NCBI GenBank assembly: GCA_013400975.1
Contig: WBMZ01009440.1
Location: forward strand, 62,001-126,000
DNA from: Atrichornis clamosus
Taxonomy: Eukaryota > Chordata > Aves > Passeriformes > Menuridae
Reading direction: 5' to 3'
DNA: 64,000 nt
Below are positions 37,527 to 50,300 of the stretch, one piece after another; position 1 is the stretch's first letter; the number at the start of each line of letters is the position of its first letter. The notes under the pieces are model-generated. The model had not been told where the DNA came from. It worked only from the letters and a program-made list of their open reading frames with translations, and did not search any database. The position numbers and the translations under genes were made by a program.

Positions 37527-39425
37527 AAGTAGTTGCTTCTTGCTTGGTTGGGTTTTTTAAATTCTAAATAGGGAGGTAATAACATCTATCCCAAAATACC
37601 TGCTTAAATAACATATTTCCCTCAAAATCCAAATGCCTCAGTTTCAGGACCTGAATAAGGACTTCAAAATTACCTGTCAATTCTTGTAAAACGTGGCTCT
37701 GGATCTTAGCCTGTAAAATTAGCTGACCATCCAGAGGTGCTTTGAGGTCTCCCAGACAGACCAGAAAGGTCCATCCAACTTCTTGAAAAAAGTCACTCCA
37801 ATGACATAATTTCTACTTTTTCAACAAAGTTCCAAATGGAAGAGGAGCCTCCCTTTGAAAGATTTTCACTAGACAGGTGACACTGAACATCAGAAACCTG
37901 TTGCAATGCAGCAACCTACCCAACCTTGCTGAGTGGAAACATATAGGACAAATACATCAATTTCCCCTTTGGGACTTTTCATACATCCCATCCCTAATTT
38001 CATCATGTGTTCTTATTTTTAAATACTTTAAGAGGCTGCAATGTTTTCAGGATAGAGAAAGTACCTGCAATGTGCTAGACACTGTCCACACAAAACATCC
38101 AGACACTAAAAGAATAGAGTAAGTGATTGTTTTAATAAAACTTACAAAAGATATCAAAAGTGGGGAACCAGGAATTACTTAGACACATGGAAGGATTGGA
38201 AGTCATTTGCCATACTTGAGATGCTTGTGTGTTGCATAATGCTTTCTCTGGTTACAAACACTGTTGTTTTTGACTGGAAGAAGAGAGGAGGAGGTAGCAA
38301 TTTCCAGTGTGCTCTTGCTGATTGTGCTCACACCATTTGTCTCTTTGGATTATTGCATAAACAATAGTTGAAAGCAAAAACACAGATCAGGGGTAGGTTT
38401 GATATACTTAAATCCAGGGTGCCTCTGAATGCTTGGGCTACAGTCACCAGAATACAAAAAAATACTCAGAGAAGCTACTTGAGCACTAAGAGAGGAAAGG
38501 AAGATGATGCAAGAGGGGGTGGGAGGTAAACCCCAAATAAAAAAACCCATCAGGCATATTATTCAGCAACAGAAGCCCTGAGTGGAAACATGATCTGTAA
38601 TTGTCTGCTGAGAAATGTGGCACCAAGGTTTCTCTGGGACCAAACAAACAGAAGCTGGGGGAAAGGGGCGAGGCAACAGAGGGGGAAAATCTGTTTGTGG
38701 GTTACATTCCTGCAATAATAAAGTCATGACTCACTGAATGACTGACAAAATTATAAATTAAATGGTGGTATAGTGAGTTATCTCACACCTACCTTGGAAT
38801 GCAGTCAGGAGGAAGAATGTTTTAAGGGGATGAAAAAATAGTCATTGCATAACTAGAACTAATGGGAAATTAAGTCACAGTAAACATTCATGGTGTACTT
38901 CTGAGTTTTGGTATGATCTCTTATACAATATCACATTCACTCAGGAGTATGTGCATGGCAGGATGGTTCCAAAATTCCTCTTATCACAGCAAGGATTAGT
39001 GCTCTCATTTTACAAAGCAAGATTTATTCAGCAAGGCTAAAACCTGTTGAATTCAAGGCTTGCATGAATTCTACTGTGGTGGAGAGGATTCAATCTTTAA
39101 TCGAAATAAAGTGCTGCTGCTCCACTACAACTACTGACACAAATGCAGCACTGCTACCCTATTCCAAGTGAGGATGTGGCCCATTCCCCTGCTGGGTCAC
39201 ACCAGGACAGCCTGGAAATGAGTCCTTTGCAGGAACCCAGGTATGCAGATGAGCAGGAACAGGACAAACACAATTTAGGTGGATGTAACCCTTCTGTTTC
39301 CTTTTAATCTCTAGCTCTTGGAGCCCAAACTAAATGGTGGTGATAATCCAGGAAGAAGGATAAAGTTGGGAAGAGGGCATTTGGAGGGGCTGTCAGAGAA
39401 CAAATGTTTGCACAGGACACAGTTG
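37527..39425. other. Non-coding stretch, nothing recognised
   Basis: AT-rich DNA without a supported gene or named repeat. The open frames (for example 37877-38122 plus) are short and domain-free. Confidence 0.5.
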
Positions 39426-39535
39426 ATATTTTAGAGGTCATTCAACCCAGCTAGCCCGCTATCAGACAGGAAAATTCTAAGTATCCCGACCTTTTAGACC
39501 TACTCGCCAGCATTTTAAAAATGGGTGAGTTTGTA
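39426..39535 (-). mobile_element. Possible ancient CR1-type LINE fragment
   Basis: The plus strand reads GAGGTCATTCAACCCAGC, then CAGGAAAATTCTAAGTATCCCGACC and TTAGACCTAC..CAGCATTTTAAAAATGG. The order resembles the 3' UTR of old CR1/L3-like elements in reverse orientation (GAGGTCAT..AGCCCA, then CTAAGTATACC, TAGACC and TTTTAAAAA words). It is heavily diverged, so this is tentative. Confidence 0.35.
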
Positions 39536-41066
39536 TAGTCAATTCTCTTGCTTCTAGCCCTTTTAACTAAACAGTGATGTGAAAATGGGCCAAGAAGTGG
39601 GATGCTGAAGAACTGTGAAGAAAGTTAGAGGGCAAGATGCAAAATAAAATGAAAACCTAAAAATGCAGAGAGCACCTTCTTTTTAGAAAATGAACGTGTT
39701 CCCTTGTGCCCGTAACACACAGAGACAAAGAAACCTGGTGGTCCCAAATCACTCTTTGTAACAATTTTGCATCCATGACTATTTACATGCAAGTGCATTG
39801 GCAGAAGTCACTTTCCATGTTTTTATCCTTAATCGAATCAAATCTCATGGGGATTAATGAGGTTTTTCTCTCAAAAAAAGCAAGTCATTTGACAAGAGGA
39901 GAAGCAGAAGCTACCAGTCTATAATAACATCTGAAGCAACCCATGTTATTTACTTCCCTAGAGTGATGACAACTGCACACACTGGCAGTGCCTGTCATGA
40001 CTCCAACCTTAACAAGCACCCCACAGAGAGACACTCCTTCATCTTGGTCTTGTTCTCTTTGCTCGGGACAGACCCCATCTCCAATGACATATTCACATGC
40101 ATTTTTCAGCCCAAAGCACTCCAGCTCATCTGCAGTATGCATGTGGTTCCCCTCACAGGCCTAGTGCCTCAGATGCATTTATTTTCTGTGCTTTTAACCC
40201 TATATCACAGTGAGGCAGTGGGAGTGATGCAGGGACCATTGCTCAGGGAGTTGGATGGACATCTGGAAGCCTGAACCCCTGTCACCTCTGCCCAAGGCCA
40301 GTGGCCTGACAACTGAACATCCTTCACCTCCTCAAGTTCAATGAAACTCAAGCATTTACCTCAGAAGACAGTCCCACTAGATTTGCTTACCAGCTCTCTA
40401 GTAAAATGGGATCTTTGGAAGTGCAGCTTTACTCTGAGTGCAACAAATAGCACTCCAGTAAGCAACAGATACATTCCTGATTGCATATACAGTCCTGTGG
40501 TCTCTCTTATGAATCAGGAGTTCAGAGGTTTCTGATCTAGCCCTAAAAGGCAGAAAAACTTCAGATAGGGAGAGGTAGATATTATTCCTTCTTATTCATT
40601 TATTAAATTCATCTGTTCTAGAGGCCTGTAAGGCCGTCAGTATTTTTTACTGAATAAGAATATACTTTAAATTTTTCTGTGCTACAACAGAAGGCACACA
40701 AACAATAATCAAGGATTAACTAGTGTGCTACAAATTTAGACACTAACTCACCTAACAGCAACATATGGATATCTCATCTTCTTAAACAATTAAATTTCCA
40801 TTCTCCTAGTTAGAATTTTGGGTCAAAATTCTAGTTGCTTTTTTCCTTAGAGTGCTCTTTTTCCTTTATTGCCTCTTAAAAGAAGTCAGGAAAGCCAGAA
40901 GAAAGCTTCCATTAGCCATTATATCAACTGAATAATGAGGCTGGTACAAATGAATGGAGGTATTTTGGGGGTCTATAAGCAGAACTGAAAACAGAATTCA
41001 ATTCATAATTTTGTTTGCTCCATCCTAAGCTGTTGCTATGGAAATGAAGGTAAAATTCTGTAATTA
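39536..41066. other. Non-coding stretch, nothing recognised
   Basis: Overlapping antisense frames (39885-40142 minus, 39963-40274 plus) without domains; no gene or repeat called. Confidence 0.5.
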
Positions 41067-41340
41067 TCATAAAATCATATAATGGTTTGAGTTGAAAGTG
41101 ACCTTAACAATCATCAATTCTAACATCCCCTGCCATGGGCCAGGACACCTTCCACTAGATCACATTGCTCTCTGCCTCATCAGCCTGGCCTTGAACACTT
41201 CCAGGGATGGGGAATCCACAGCTTCTCTGGTCTCTCTGTTCCAGTGCCTCGCCACCCTCTAACTACTTCTTCTTACCTAAATCTCTCATCTTTTACTTTA
41301 AAACCCCTCTAGTGCTATCACTATCTCACTGTCTAATTAT
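41067..41340 (-). mobile_element. CR1 retroposon, 3'-terminal fragment
   Basis: Reverse-oriented CR1. The plus strand begins with the 3' terminus (TCATATAATGGTTTGAGTTG), continues CCCCTGCCATGGGCCAGGAC, ACACCTTCCACTAGATC and GGCCTTGAACACTTCCAGGG, and fades at CTTTAAAACCCCTCTAGTGC. The left part covers the 3' UTR and the right part the last ORF2 codons, now full of changes. Moderately diverged. Confidence 0.9.
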
Positions 41341-43345
41341 AAATTGCCTGATGCCAGCATAGTGTCTTGTTTTCACTTGCACATATATTTGATATCAAAA
41401 TTAGAGCCAGGCAAAGCCCAAAGCTAAAAAATCATCCCGTGTTTGTGCTATAGGTGGTTACAGACTTTAACATTCCCTTGCTGCTTCAAGTGAAATATGT
41501 AGCAGATTAAGGATCCACACTCTTCCAATGCTTAGATCCAGATTTAAAAGTATGTGTACTTAAAACCTGAGGCCAGCTCTGTTTAAATGCCGAACCAGCA
41601 AACATCACACTCAGAGCAAGGCCTGACCTGGAAAAGCCATGCTGGATGCTTTCACCCTGTGATCAGGAGCAGAAGAGGAGAGGCAGCTCGAGGGGCTGCT
41701 CGGTACCTAACAGTTAATGGGATTGCAGGGTAAGAGACCATAGGCAGGGGGATCCTGCAAGGTGCCCAGCACCCAGAAATTCACCCAGTTGCCTGATGCC
41801 AATTTACCTGCTGCCTGTGGCAGGTTACTGTGTTTTCACACACTGCTCTCTCCTCTCTCTCTCTCTCTTGCACTCCAGCATGTGCACTCCCCTCAGTGCA
41901 TGCTGCAGGTGTGCTACACTGTACTGAGCAGCCCCCATCACTGTGCTCCAGCTTTCTGCTTGGGATGCAAACATTTTCAGGTGACTGCATACAAGACCAG
42001 CAGTTCCAGTGCTTTTCTAACCCAAAAGCCTGCTGCCAAACCAAACAAAAACATCCAATATGCAAACACTGGATATCCATCAGAGAAAGTGTGAGAATTA
42101 TCTGTCATTTCCCCTCATCTGTACAGCTGTTAAGCAAATACCAACTAGTTAAAGCTCTGAGTCTGTTGATGTATAAGAAGCACCTCCAACTCTAAAGGCT
42201 GCTAATGACCAATTGTACCACTCAGCTGGAAAACATTGTTAAATCCAGTTTCAGGTGCAGATTGCCACACTAGCACAAAAAGTACTCTCCGTAGGTGCTT
42301 TTTTGTGTTCTTTTACCTCACCTTCTGTTTTGCATAATACAGCAGCTTCCTCTCAGCCCATTAAATTTTTGACCCATGAGAGTTAAAATTCCCTTTTTTT
42401 TGAGCCACCTTGTCTTGTCATCTAATGGAACAGGATGTCATGAACACAAAGGCAGTTACACTGTCATATCTGCTAGGAAAAAATATACCTAGGAAACTTG
42501 AAAGTTTCTCCTAAAAAACCCCCCCATGAAACTGAAAGACGAAGTTTTCTGTAGCTAGTTTTTATGTATGACACTTGTCAAAAATCTGAGGAAAGGTTAG
42601 AGTTACTTGGGAGTGTTTGAATAAAACAGGTTCCAAATAAACCATACTGATTTGCTGAATCAGCAAGAATACGTGGACAGATAAGAGCTTTGGATTAAGA
42701 AGAAATCTTCCTGGTTTTGATCAGAAGCTAACATTACAGACTCCCCAAACAGTCCTTCATGAGGACACCAGGGACCTGGCCGAAGCCGTGTTTGCCTCCT
42801 TCAGGCCACAGACACACTGACAGACTTCACACACACCTGTCTATACTCAGGCAAGACTTTCTCAGACTTCTGTGGGAACTTTGCTGCTTTGCTAACAAGA
42901 ATCTCCCCGGGTCTCCTGCATCCCAGGTGAATGCCTCACATCTATAGCAGGAGACTACTGCCTTTCTCTTTGTGAGGAAACGTAAATGAAAAAGGTTGTT
43001 TGGAAAGGCCTTGGATTCACTCCAATGAAGAAAACATATCTATTTAGTAAAATTTTTTTTTTAATTAACAAAAATAAAAACTCTGAACGTTTTAATAAGA
43101 ATGGAAAACTGATCTGTCTTCTGTAATCCTGTTGTTCTCCCTGGGCCAGCACTTGGGATAAACATAGATATCCCACAGTATGATTTCTACAAACAGTATT
43201 CACAAATCCAGAACAGATGAAGCAAATGGCAGCATATTCTACTGAGTTCTGTGGCAAAATTAGTATACAATACTATGAAAAATACTCACATGTAGCATGT
43301 CCTTCTAATGATAAAATGTGTATGTACTATTTTGTTTGTTTTCAG
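41341..43345. other. Non-coding stretch with a (TC)n run
   Basis: A CT microsatellite lies at 41845-41869, inside overlapping chance frames (41762-42094 and 41830-42195, plus; 41781-42080, minus). No gene is supported. Confidence 0.5.
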
Positions 43346-43611
43346 GGAACGATGTAAAAGAGAGGGAACAAATTATATTTTTGCTCTAAAGGAAAACAGT
43401 GTTTATAATGATCTGCTTAGTAACCCAGGTTGCTATGAACACATCAGACCATCACTACCCTCTCCAGGCTGCCTCTCTGCCGAGGAAGCGTGCAGCTCGG
43501 AGCCGGCACAGCAGACTGTCACCATTCCCACAGGGATCCCAACATTGCACTTGAGATGTGGTCTCTCTCTCCAGGACATCCACTCCCCTGCACTAACAAA
43601 ACTGCCAGCCG
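43346..43611 (+). other. Candidate internal exon (unproven)
   Basis: A pyrimidine-rich acceptor, TTTTGTTTGTTTTCAG, ends at 43345. A donor-like CCG|GTAAAG follows at 43612. The 266 bp between are open in the frame beginning (R)ERCKREG and ending LTKLPA, and are GC- and CpG-enriched (GCCGAGGAAGCG, CTCGGAGCCGGC) relative to the flanks. I recognise no protein family in the translation, and the opposite strand is also open (43433-43834), so base composition alone may explain it. Confidence 0.2.
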
Positions 43612-43859
43612 GTAAAGGGGGCTTGTAAATCTGGGCAGCAGGATTTCCACCAAAGCTGGATTCAGACTTCAGCGCAGATTCTCCTCTGCTCCCACAACTT
43701 GCCCCCAGAGCAGCCGCAGATCTCACCACCATCAGTCGAAGGCAAAACTCCTTTCTTTCTTTCCTTCCCTTCATCCCACTGGTACACATGCACATATTCT
43801 CAGGCAAATGAAAGTGCCATGGTAATTTCAGCACAAGGAAAGACAGAAGATGTTTTTTT

Positions 43860-43871
43860 AAAAAAAAAAAA
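43860..43871 (+). repeat. A12 tract
   Basis: An uninterrupted A run; no retroposed body recognised upstream. Confidence 0.6.
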
Positions 43872-44286
43872 GTGTGTCTATATTCCTAAAAACACATGTG
43901 TACATGCCTGCACATAAATAAATACATTTGCAGTGTGCAGGTACGCCAGCAGTATAGACCACGTAATTACCTCTAAGTGTAGATAGGCCACAACCCTCCT
44001 GTAAGTGATGAAATTTAAAATCTGCCATTACAGAACAGTGGCCTGAAACATTATATAAGTGACGTGAGTTAAGGATGGAGTAACAGCCTTTACACTCAAT
44101 TTCCTGGCTTTCCTTGGTTTGCGTCACACCCTTAATGTTATTTCAACATTGCATTTTGTCCTCTAAATTAAATGTACAGTAGGTGTTTTGTATTTAATTT
44201 CCTTACTGTTTTTTTCCCCTTCTGACGGAAAAAGAATGGAAGAGATTCATGAAAGGTTATAAAACACACATTGTATACTGGAGAGG

Positions 44287-44467
44287 CTGGAGTAGCTCTT
44301 TTGGAGCCTTTTCATTCTCCTGGGAAAATATGTAATTAGGTAGTTTTCTAACATGTGTATTATATACTGAATTACATGTACTTATATATTTCTCAAAGGA
44401 GTATTGCTTACACAATACCCTGGAGCAACTCTTTTGGAGCCATTTGGGTCTATCATGTAATTATGTA
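44287..44467 (+). repeat. Imperfect direct repeat spaced 133 bp
   Basis: CTGGAGTAGCTCTTTTGGAG at 44287 and CTGGAGCAACTCTTTTGGAG at 44420 are near-identical. Both are followed by related words ending TATGTAATTAGGTA (44330) and CATGTAATTATGTA (44455). It reads as an old segmental tandem duplication with later indels. Confidence 0.65.
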
Positions 44468-46899
44468 CTTAAGACCCATTTATAGTAAATTTTGTTGTGC
44501 CTACATAGTAGCTTTTTATTTTTATTTCAGATTAATTTTAAGGCTTGTGAGGGGTGCTACACTGACAGCCACAGAGACTGCAGACTTCTGTTTATTTACA
44601 GAAAAGGAAAACATGGGTAACAAAGAAGTGGACATCCCCAGACTATCCCTCCAAACTTTATCTTATCTCTGACTTTGGGAACAACTCCCCAAAGTAGGTG
44701 GTAAATGATTCAGTATTCAGCTTTTTTAGCAATTTGTTATGGTAGGTTTGGGGATGAGGACATCCATCCACCTGGAACTGGACTAATATCAAAAAAATTA
44801 TTTCACATAGACTGCTAAGTATTTGCCATCTGCTAATCTGCAATTTATCTCATTTCATTTTCTTTTCTATATAGCAAAAAAATACTTGGAAGTGGATTAC
44901 TGTTAGAATTTAGGTGCTGTCAATCAGACATAGGCCCTATGAAAAATGGTAATCAGGAATGCTTGTACTCTCCCAAGATGCAGCTTTTTGATTCTTTAAA
45001 CATCAGAAAGAATTTTAAAATTGTGTGGCTTTTTTTTTTCTTTCCTGGAAAGAAAGAATACATAAGCCAAAATACTTTTCTCCTGAAATTATAAACAAAC
45101 AAACTTCCTTTCCTCCTCCAAATATGCTAAATGACAACGTGATGCTGACAAGAAAGCATGGTGACAGCTGTAATGTAAATGCGTGGATATATGTAATTTT
45201 ACATCATTTAAAGTTCCAAGAAAGAAAATGGCTTGCTCTGAATGATAGCTGAATCATCATGCAGTAGTGCTGGACAAATAATAGACTTTCTTAACTGAAA
45301 AAAAAAAAAAAGTTGACACCAACTCTCAAACAAGTTTGATACCTCTCCTCCCAAATGTAATTCCATTTTACTTGGATTTACTTTTCTTTTTAAACTATTT
45401 TGGTTAAGATGTGTCTGTCAAAGTTTTGTTTGTTGTTTCTTTTTTTAACAATCTTGTTTTAAACAAAGTATAAGAAAATATTTTTCAAAAATGTCTAAGG
45501 AATTCTGCATTTCCCAAGTAACACTTTTCATTTAAAACATGTTGAAAGAGATTTACTCAATTTTCTTCCTTTAATTAAAACATGACTGGCATTCAGCCCA
45601 ATATGTGATGTCTTAAAACCTTCCAAAACTAATTTTTGGGAAAACCTTATAAACATAGAAAAGTCTTCATCCCAGACTTCTAAGGAACAGTGAAAAGCAC
45701 AATATTTGGCTCCAGCTCCCCTTTTTCTTAACACCACACTGTGGGGGAAAGGCATGAAAAGCAAGGTTAATGATGAAGGTCACTACCAGAAACGGTTTTT
45801 TACTCTGTCAGGGCAGTATTCTCTAGCAGAAATGCTGTACATTCTATTTTTCCTAACTGAAAAGGTAGCATGGACAGCACAGACAACGTGAAGGCAATAC
45901 ACATTCCCTATCCTGCACTGAAGGAATACATGATGTGCAAGGAAAAGCAATCAAAACCCAGGGAAAATTACTATAATTGACACATCGCTGACTGAGTACC
46001 AATGCAATCTTTTTTAAGGTTTTCTTTAGCTATGCATTTTGCCAGATTAACTCTCAGTACAAAAAGTACCTTTGTGCACAGAGTACAAATTTCAGCAAGT
46101 TACATCTGACTCAAATCAAAGCTACCAAAGTACTACGTGTCAATCTGCTTCCCAGGAGGCTATTTCTGTGCCTGTTTCAGCTTTTTCTCCTCAGCTCTGT
46201 CTGCAATAGCAAGGTCCACCACCAAGTTTGCAGGCATTTACTTTTTAAGTTCTAGGGAAGAGAGAAGTGCCTAAAATATCACTGACAAATAAAGGAGCAA
46301 GCCTGGAAAATTTCAGCTCAAAAGCCAAAGAATGAATTAGTGATAGAAAATAGTGGGTGAAAACAGAAAGACAGTTTAGTTTTATGAGTGCTGTCAGTCA
46401 GGAGGATGACCAGTGCATGAGTCAGACCCTGCAATTGAAAACCAGAAGCCTGGCATCTTAAAATCATCATGCCAGCCTCCAAATCCCCCAAATGCTCTGC
46501 ACTGCTTCTTCTCTGTATTGTCACTTTTGAGATACTTCTGCCATTTTCAGTCAGGGAAGGTACTTTTCCTCCTTGGGGGTTACACAATTAAAAGCCTAAT
46601 CCTGCATCCCTTCCTTATAGGAGGAATCATTGGTATGAAAGCCCCTAAGATATCGGTAGGCATTTTGGCACAACTGAGTTACATGCACAGGTGAAAAAGG
46701 TGCCGGCAACTTCCCCAGTCCATTAAAGGACACTATTAGTATAGCTATAATTTAACACCAGTGCTTCATTTTCATGAGGAGAAGGTTCTTCTCATGTTGT
46801 TGGATGACCACCGGTGGCAGGACCTGTCCATCAGTGCAAGTGGTTAGGAACACAGGACCAGAATCAAACTGTGCAGCCAAGAAGTTTAGTCTCTGTGGG
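44468..46899. other. Non-coding stretch, nothing recognised
   Basis: An A15 run lies at 45298-45312. Small frames (45528-45764 minus, 46318-46587 minus, 46413-46694 plus) lack domains. Confidence 0.5.
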
Positions 46900-47385
46900 C
46901 ACTGTAGAGCATAGCCCCTCTCATTGTCTACAAAAAGTACTGTGTGCCCCTGTTGCTTCTACTGGGAGGCAGTTTTATGACCTCACTATACTGAGGGGTA
47001 GAAATCATCTGATTTCCATTTTAATCCTATTCAGGGCCAAGTTTATGCCCACTTGTTCTTATGCAAATATTGCTCTTGGGTTTAAATAGCTTTTTCCCCT
47101 CTCTGGCATTTAGCCCTGAATGTATTTATAGAGTGCTGTCAAATAGTGTCTCAACTCTATTTTGCTAAACTAAACAAGCCAATCTCTTCTAGTCCCTTCC
47201 CATAAGATAGGCTTTTCAATCTTTTAATATCCACACTAGACTTTCCATATGTTCTAGTTTTATTTCAACTTTAACACAGTTATTTCAAAATAAGTATGCA
47301 ATATTCTAAAATATTCTTTCCACTGTCCTGTACAATGGTAGTAGTGCCTTGCCTGACATATTTGACTTCTCTGTAGTTTCACCAC
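46900..47385 (-). mobile_element. Ancient CR1-family LINE fragment
   Basis: The plus strand carries, in order, reverse-complement words of an old CR1 lineage: GAGGGGTAGAAATCATCTGA (46992), GGCCAAGTTTATGCCCACTTG (47035), TTAAATAGCTTTTTCCCCTC (47083), AATGTATTTATAGAGTGCTG (47118), CTAAACTAAACAAGCC (47165), AGATAGGCTTTTCAATCTTT (47206) and TGTACAATGGTAGTAGTGCC (47330). The long collinear match and heavy divergence point to an old insertion covering the end of ORF2 and adjacent sequence. The exact subfamily is not determined. Confidence 0.75.
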
Positions 47386-50300
47386 TGTCACATCATCAAC
47401 ATATCACTAGCTAGAATAGGATGGACAGAGTTAACCATAAAGTTTTAGTCCAAAACTCAGCCACACATAGTAGCAGCACAGTTAGGTAAGCCTTAAGTAA
47501 AGGGGATATTTCCAATCCTCAGCACTACATTTTCCTAATAGGTTGAAGAGGGAATTTTCACTGGCATGTGCGGAACATCTCATTTTTGAGGTGAATGCTG
47601 ACCACTAAGAAACAAGAAAACTAAATGCTCCACCAAGGTTGATCTTTTCTCGCTCCAGCCTCCCCCAGCCCTAACTGGAAGAGGCTCTGTGTCCAGGCAT
47701 CAGCTTCTGTTTTGAAACCAGAGAAATATGAAGTTGCCTCCAGGTATTAGTCCTGATGCATCCATCCACATCCACAGATTTAGACAGGAATAGTTTGGTT
47801 CACTGTCTTCTCCCACCACTGCTGTCCCTGCACGGCAGAGCACCACTGATGTGCTGGAGGCTGGTGAACCTTTTTCTGTCACACCAACATTTCAAAGGCT
47901 GCACTACTGCTGCCCAGCCTTCCAGTGTGCTTCCCTGCAAACCGCAGCTGAGCTACAGTCACTCTCTTCTGCTCTCAGCCGCTCCGTGCCAAAATAAAAC
48001 TCATTCAAACAGAACAGAAATCCCAGAGCAGTAGGCAGTGTGCTCCTTGTGTCATTCTAACCAGCTGTGACAGCCATGCAATAGGAGCAGAGCAGCAGGT
48101 AATGTGGACACAAATATGCCAGTGCTACAGCAGCAAGATAAACCTGAGTGTTACTGATGCGTGCACCCCTCTCTCCTCTCTGCGTGCACCCCGCTGCTCC
48201 TCAGGGTCCTGAAGCATTTTATCTTAATTTTTTCTTTCCCCTCCCCAGAAGTAGTCCTGAAGTCAGTGCCCAAACAGGCAATCTCTTGGTGGCAAAGTGT
48301 AGCTGCCCACATGCTGCAGCTCTAAAGCGTCTGATGAGAATTTAGCCCGAATAAATATTTCTTCAAGAATCCTCAGCCACTAACCTTTACGGAATATGTT
48401 TTAAGAATACAAATGTATTAATAGCATCCTCAAGATGTTTCTTCTTACTGTTGTTTTCCCTGTGGTGGTAACCAAGGATGTTTCTTAAGGGGCTCACCAT
48501 GGGATGCATTAGGTCAGAAGATTACATCAGCCTATGGTGCTAGAGAACAGATGAAATAAACAGCTAAGAGTCAGTGAGATAACACAACAACAAGCAGTAG
48601 TGAGGCACTGTAAGTTAACAGTTATCAGCACTAAGTGATGAGATTTACCTACCTTTGATCCATTTTCTCTTTTCTCCGTTTCAACTCACGCACAGCTCTT
48701 GGCACCCTGGGAGCAATTTATACTTTGCAGCTTCTGCCACATTTGTGCTCTGAGTTTTCCTTAGATGTTCATAGACAAAGGCACAGCCCAGCCATCATTT
48801 AGCTAGGCACAGATTTAAGAGAAGTACAAGCACCTTCCTTTCCCTTTCATGAAGGGTGCGATCCTCACATTACCCTTAAAAAGTCATACCGTACTACCAG
48901 CTAGAGTTGGACTGGGCTTACAGGTGAAAAATCCTTCCTTGTCCTTCCTACTGAACTTCCTGTACAAGCATCCCACCATCCTTACTCACATATACAGGTC
49001 ACTGCCTCAAAGTGGGCAAAATACATCTTTTTGTCTTTAAGATTTAGAAAGCATTCTCACATTTTAATAAACCAAACCCATAGATTCCCACTTACTTGCT
49101 CACATTGCCAAACTTGCAATACCAGAAGCACTGCCAGTGGCCTGCAGGACATATATTTATAGCTATTACAATGGCACAAAAACGAATGTATCAGGTTAAG
49201 GTAGAACTAAAAACATAATTTGGGCCTTGGTTGTCTTGTTCTTACCTTCATATGCTTGGACTTCTTTGAAGTGTAAATCTAACTTTCAATTACAACATTC
49301 CTTTAATGCTTTACCAACACATCACTGAGTAGCACAACTATGTACTTTCTGATTTTTTATTCTTAAAATAAAAGAACACTTAAAATCATCACACAAGAAA
49401 CACAGTTTGCTGCTGCATCACCAAATCACTAACAATATATGTCGGATAGAGTTCATCTCAAAGTTCAGGTCCTAGATTCACCCATCCATTAAAGTAGGAT
49501 GGAAAGTGCAGCACTATGTAAAAGGAACTTTGTATTTCCATAGCACTAGAAGGTGTCTCAAGTCCTATGAATACACATGAACACAGCACCAAAGGGAGCA
49601 ACAACCAATAGAACAGCAGCAACAAATTATTAATGAAAAGAACATGCTGGTAGCTCTCATTATCAACACTCACAGCATGCAGAACTGTTACACACAGGTT
49701 GGATGCTGATGGTAGCAACCACATTTCCCATAACTACAATATGAACACTAAAATATTATTCTTTGGTATATGTTTTTAGTGATTACATACAACTGTTAAT
49801 CTACATGTATTTTTTTACACGTAGTGAACACAAACCTTACCATTAAATTTAATGACCAATAGGTTTGAAGTGATAGAAAAGGACATCTTTATTTAAAGAA
49901 ATCCAGTTTGGGTCCTTTCAGGACAATAACTCAACTTCCTCACTAGTTCTGAGAATATTTGTTCTGTTATTAAATTTAAAAAAAAAAAAAAGTGTGGTGG
50001 GCTTCCACCCTTACCTTTCAGTAAATAAAAAAGTTAACATCCCAGATTTGTATGAAATCAGAACTCATAATCTTTAACCAGAGATAATCTTCACTGTAAG
50101 AACTTCTCCCAGAAACAGTCTGCACATCAAATTTACAGATTCTCCTTTATATTTAAAGTTCCCTGTAGCTTTTTGGAGGGTTGGCATGAGTGTTTTTCAG
50201 GGTTTGAGGTTTTGTTTGTTTTCCTGTTTTATTTATTTCAGCAAATCTAGGGAAATGCTATTGGAGTCACAAGAATTTCACTTTATATTGTCCCAGCAGC

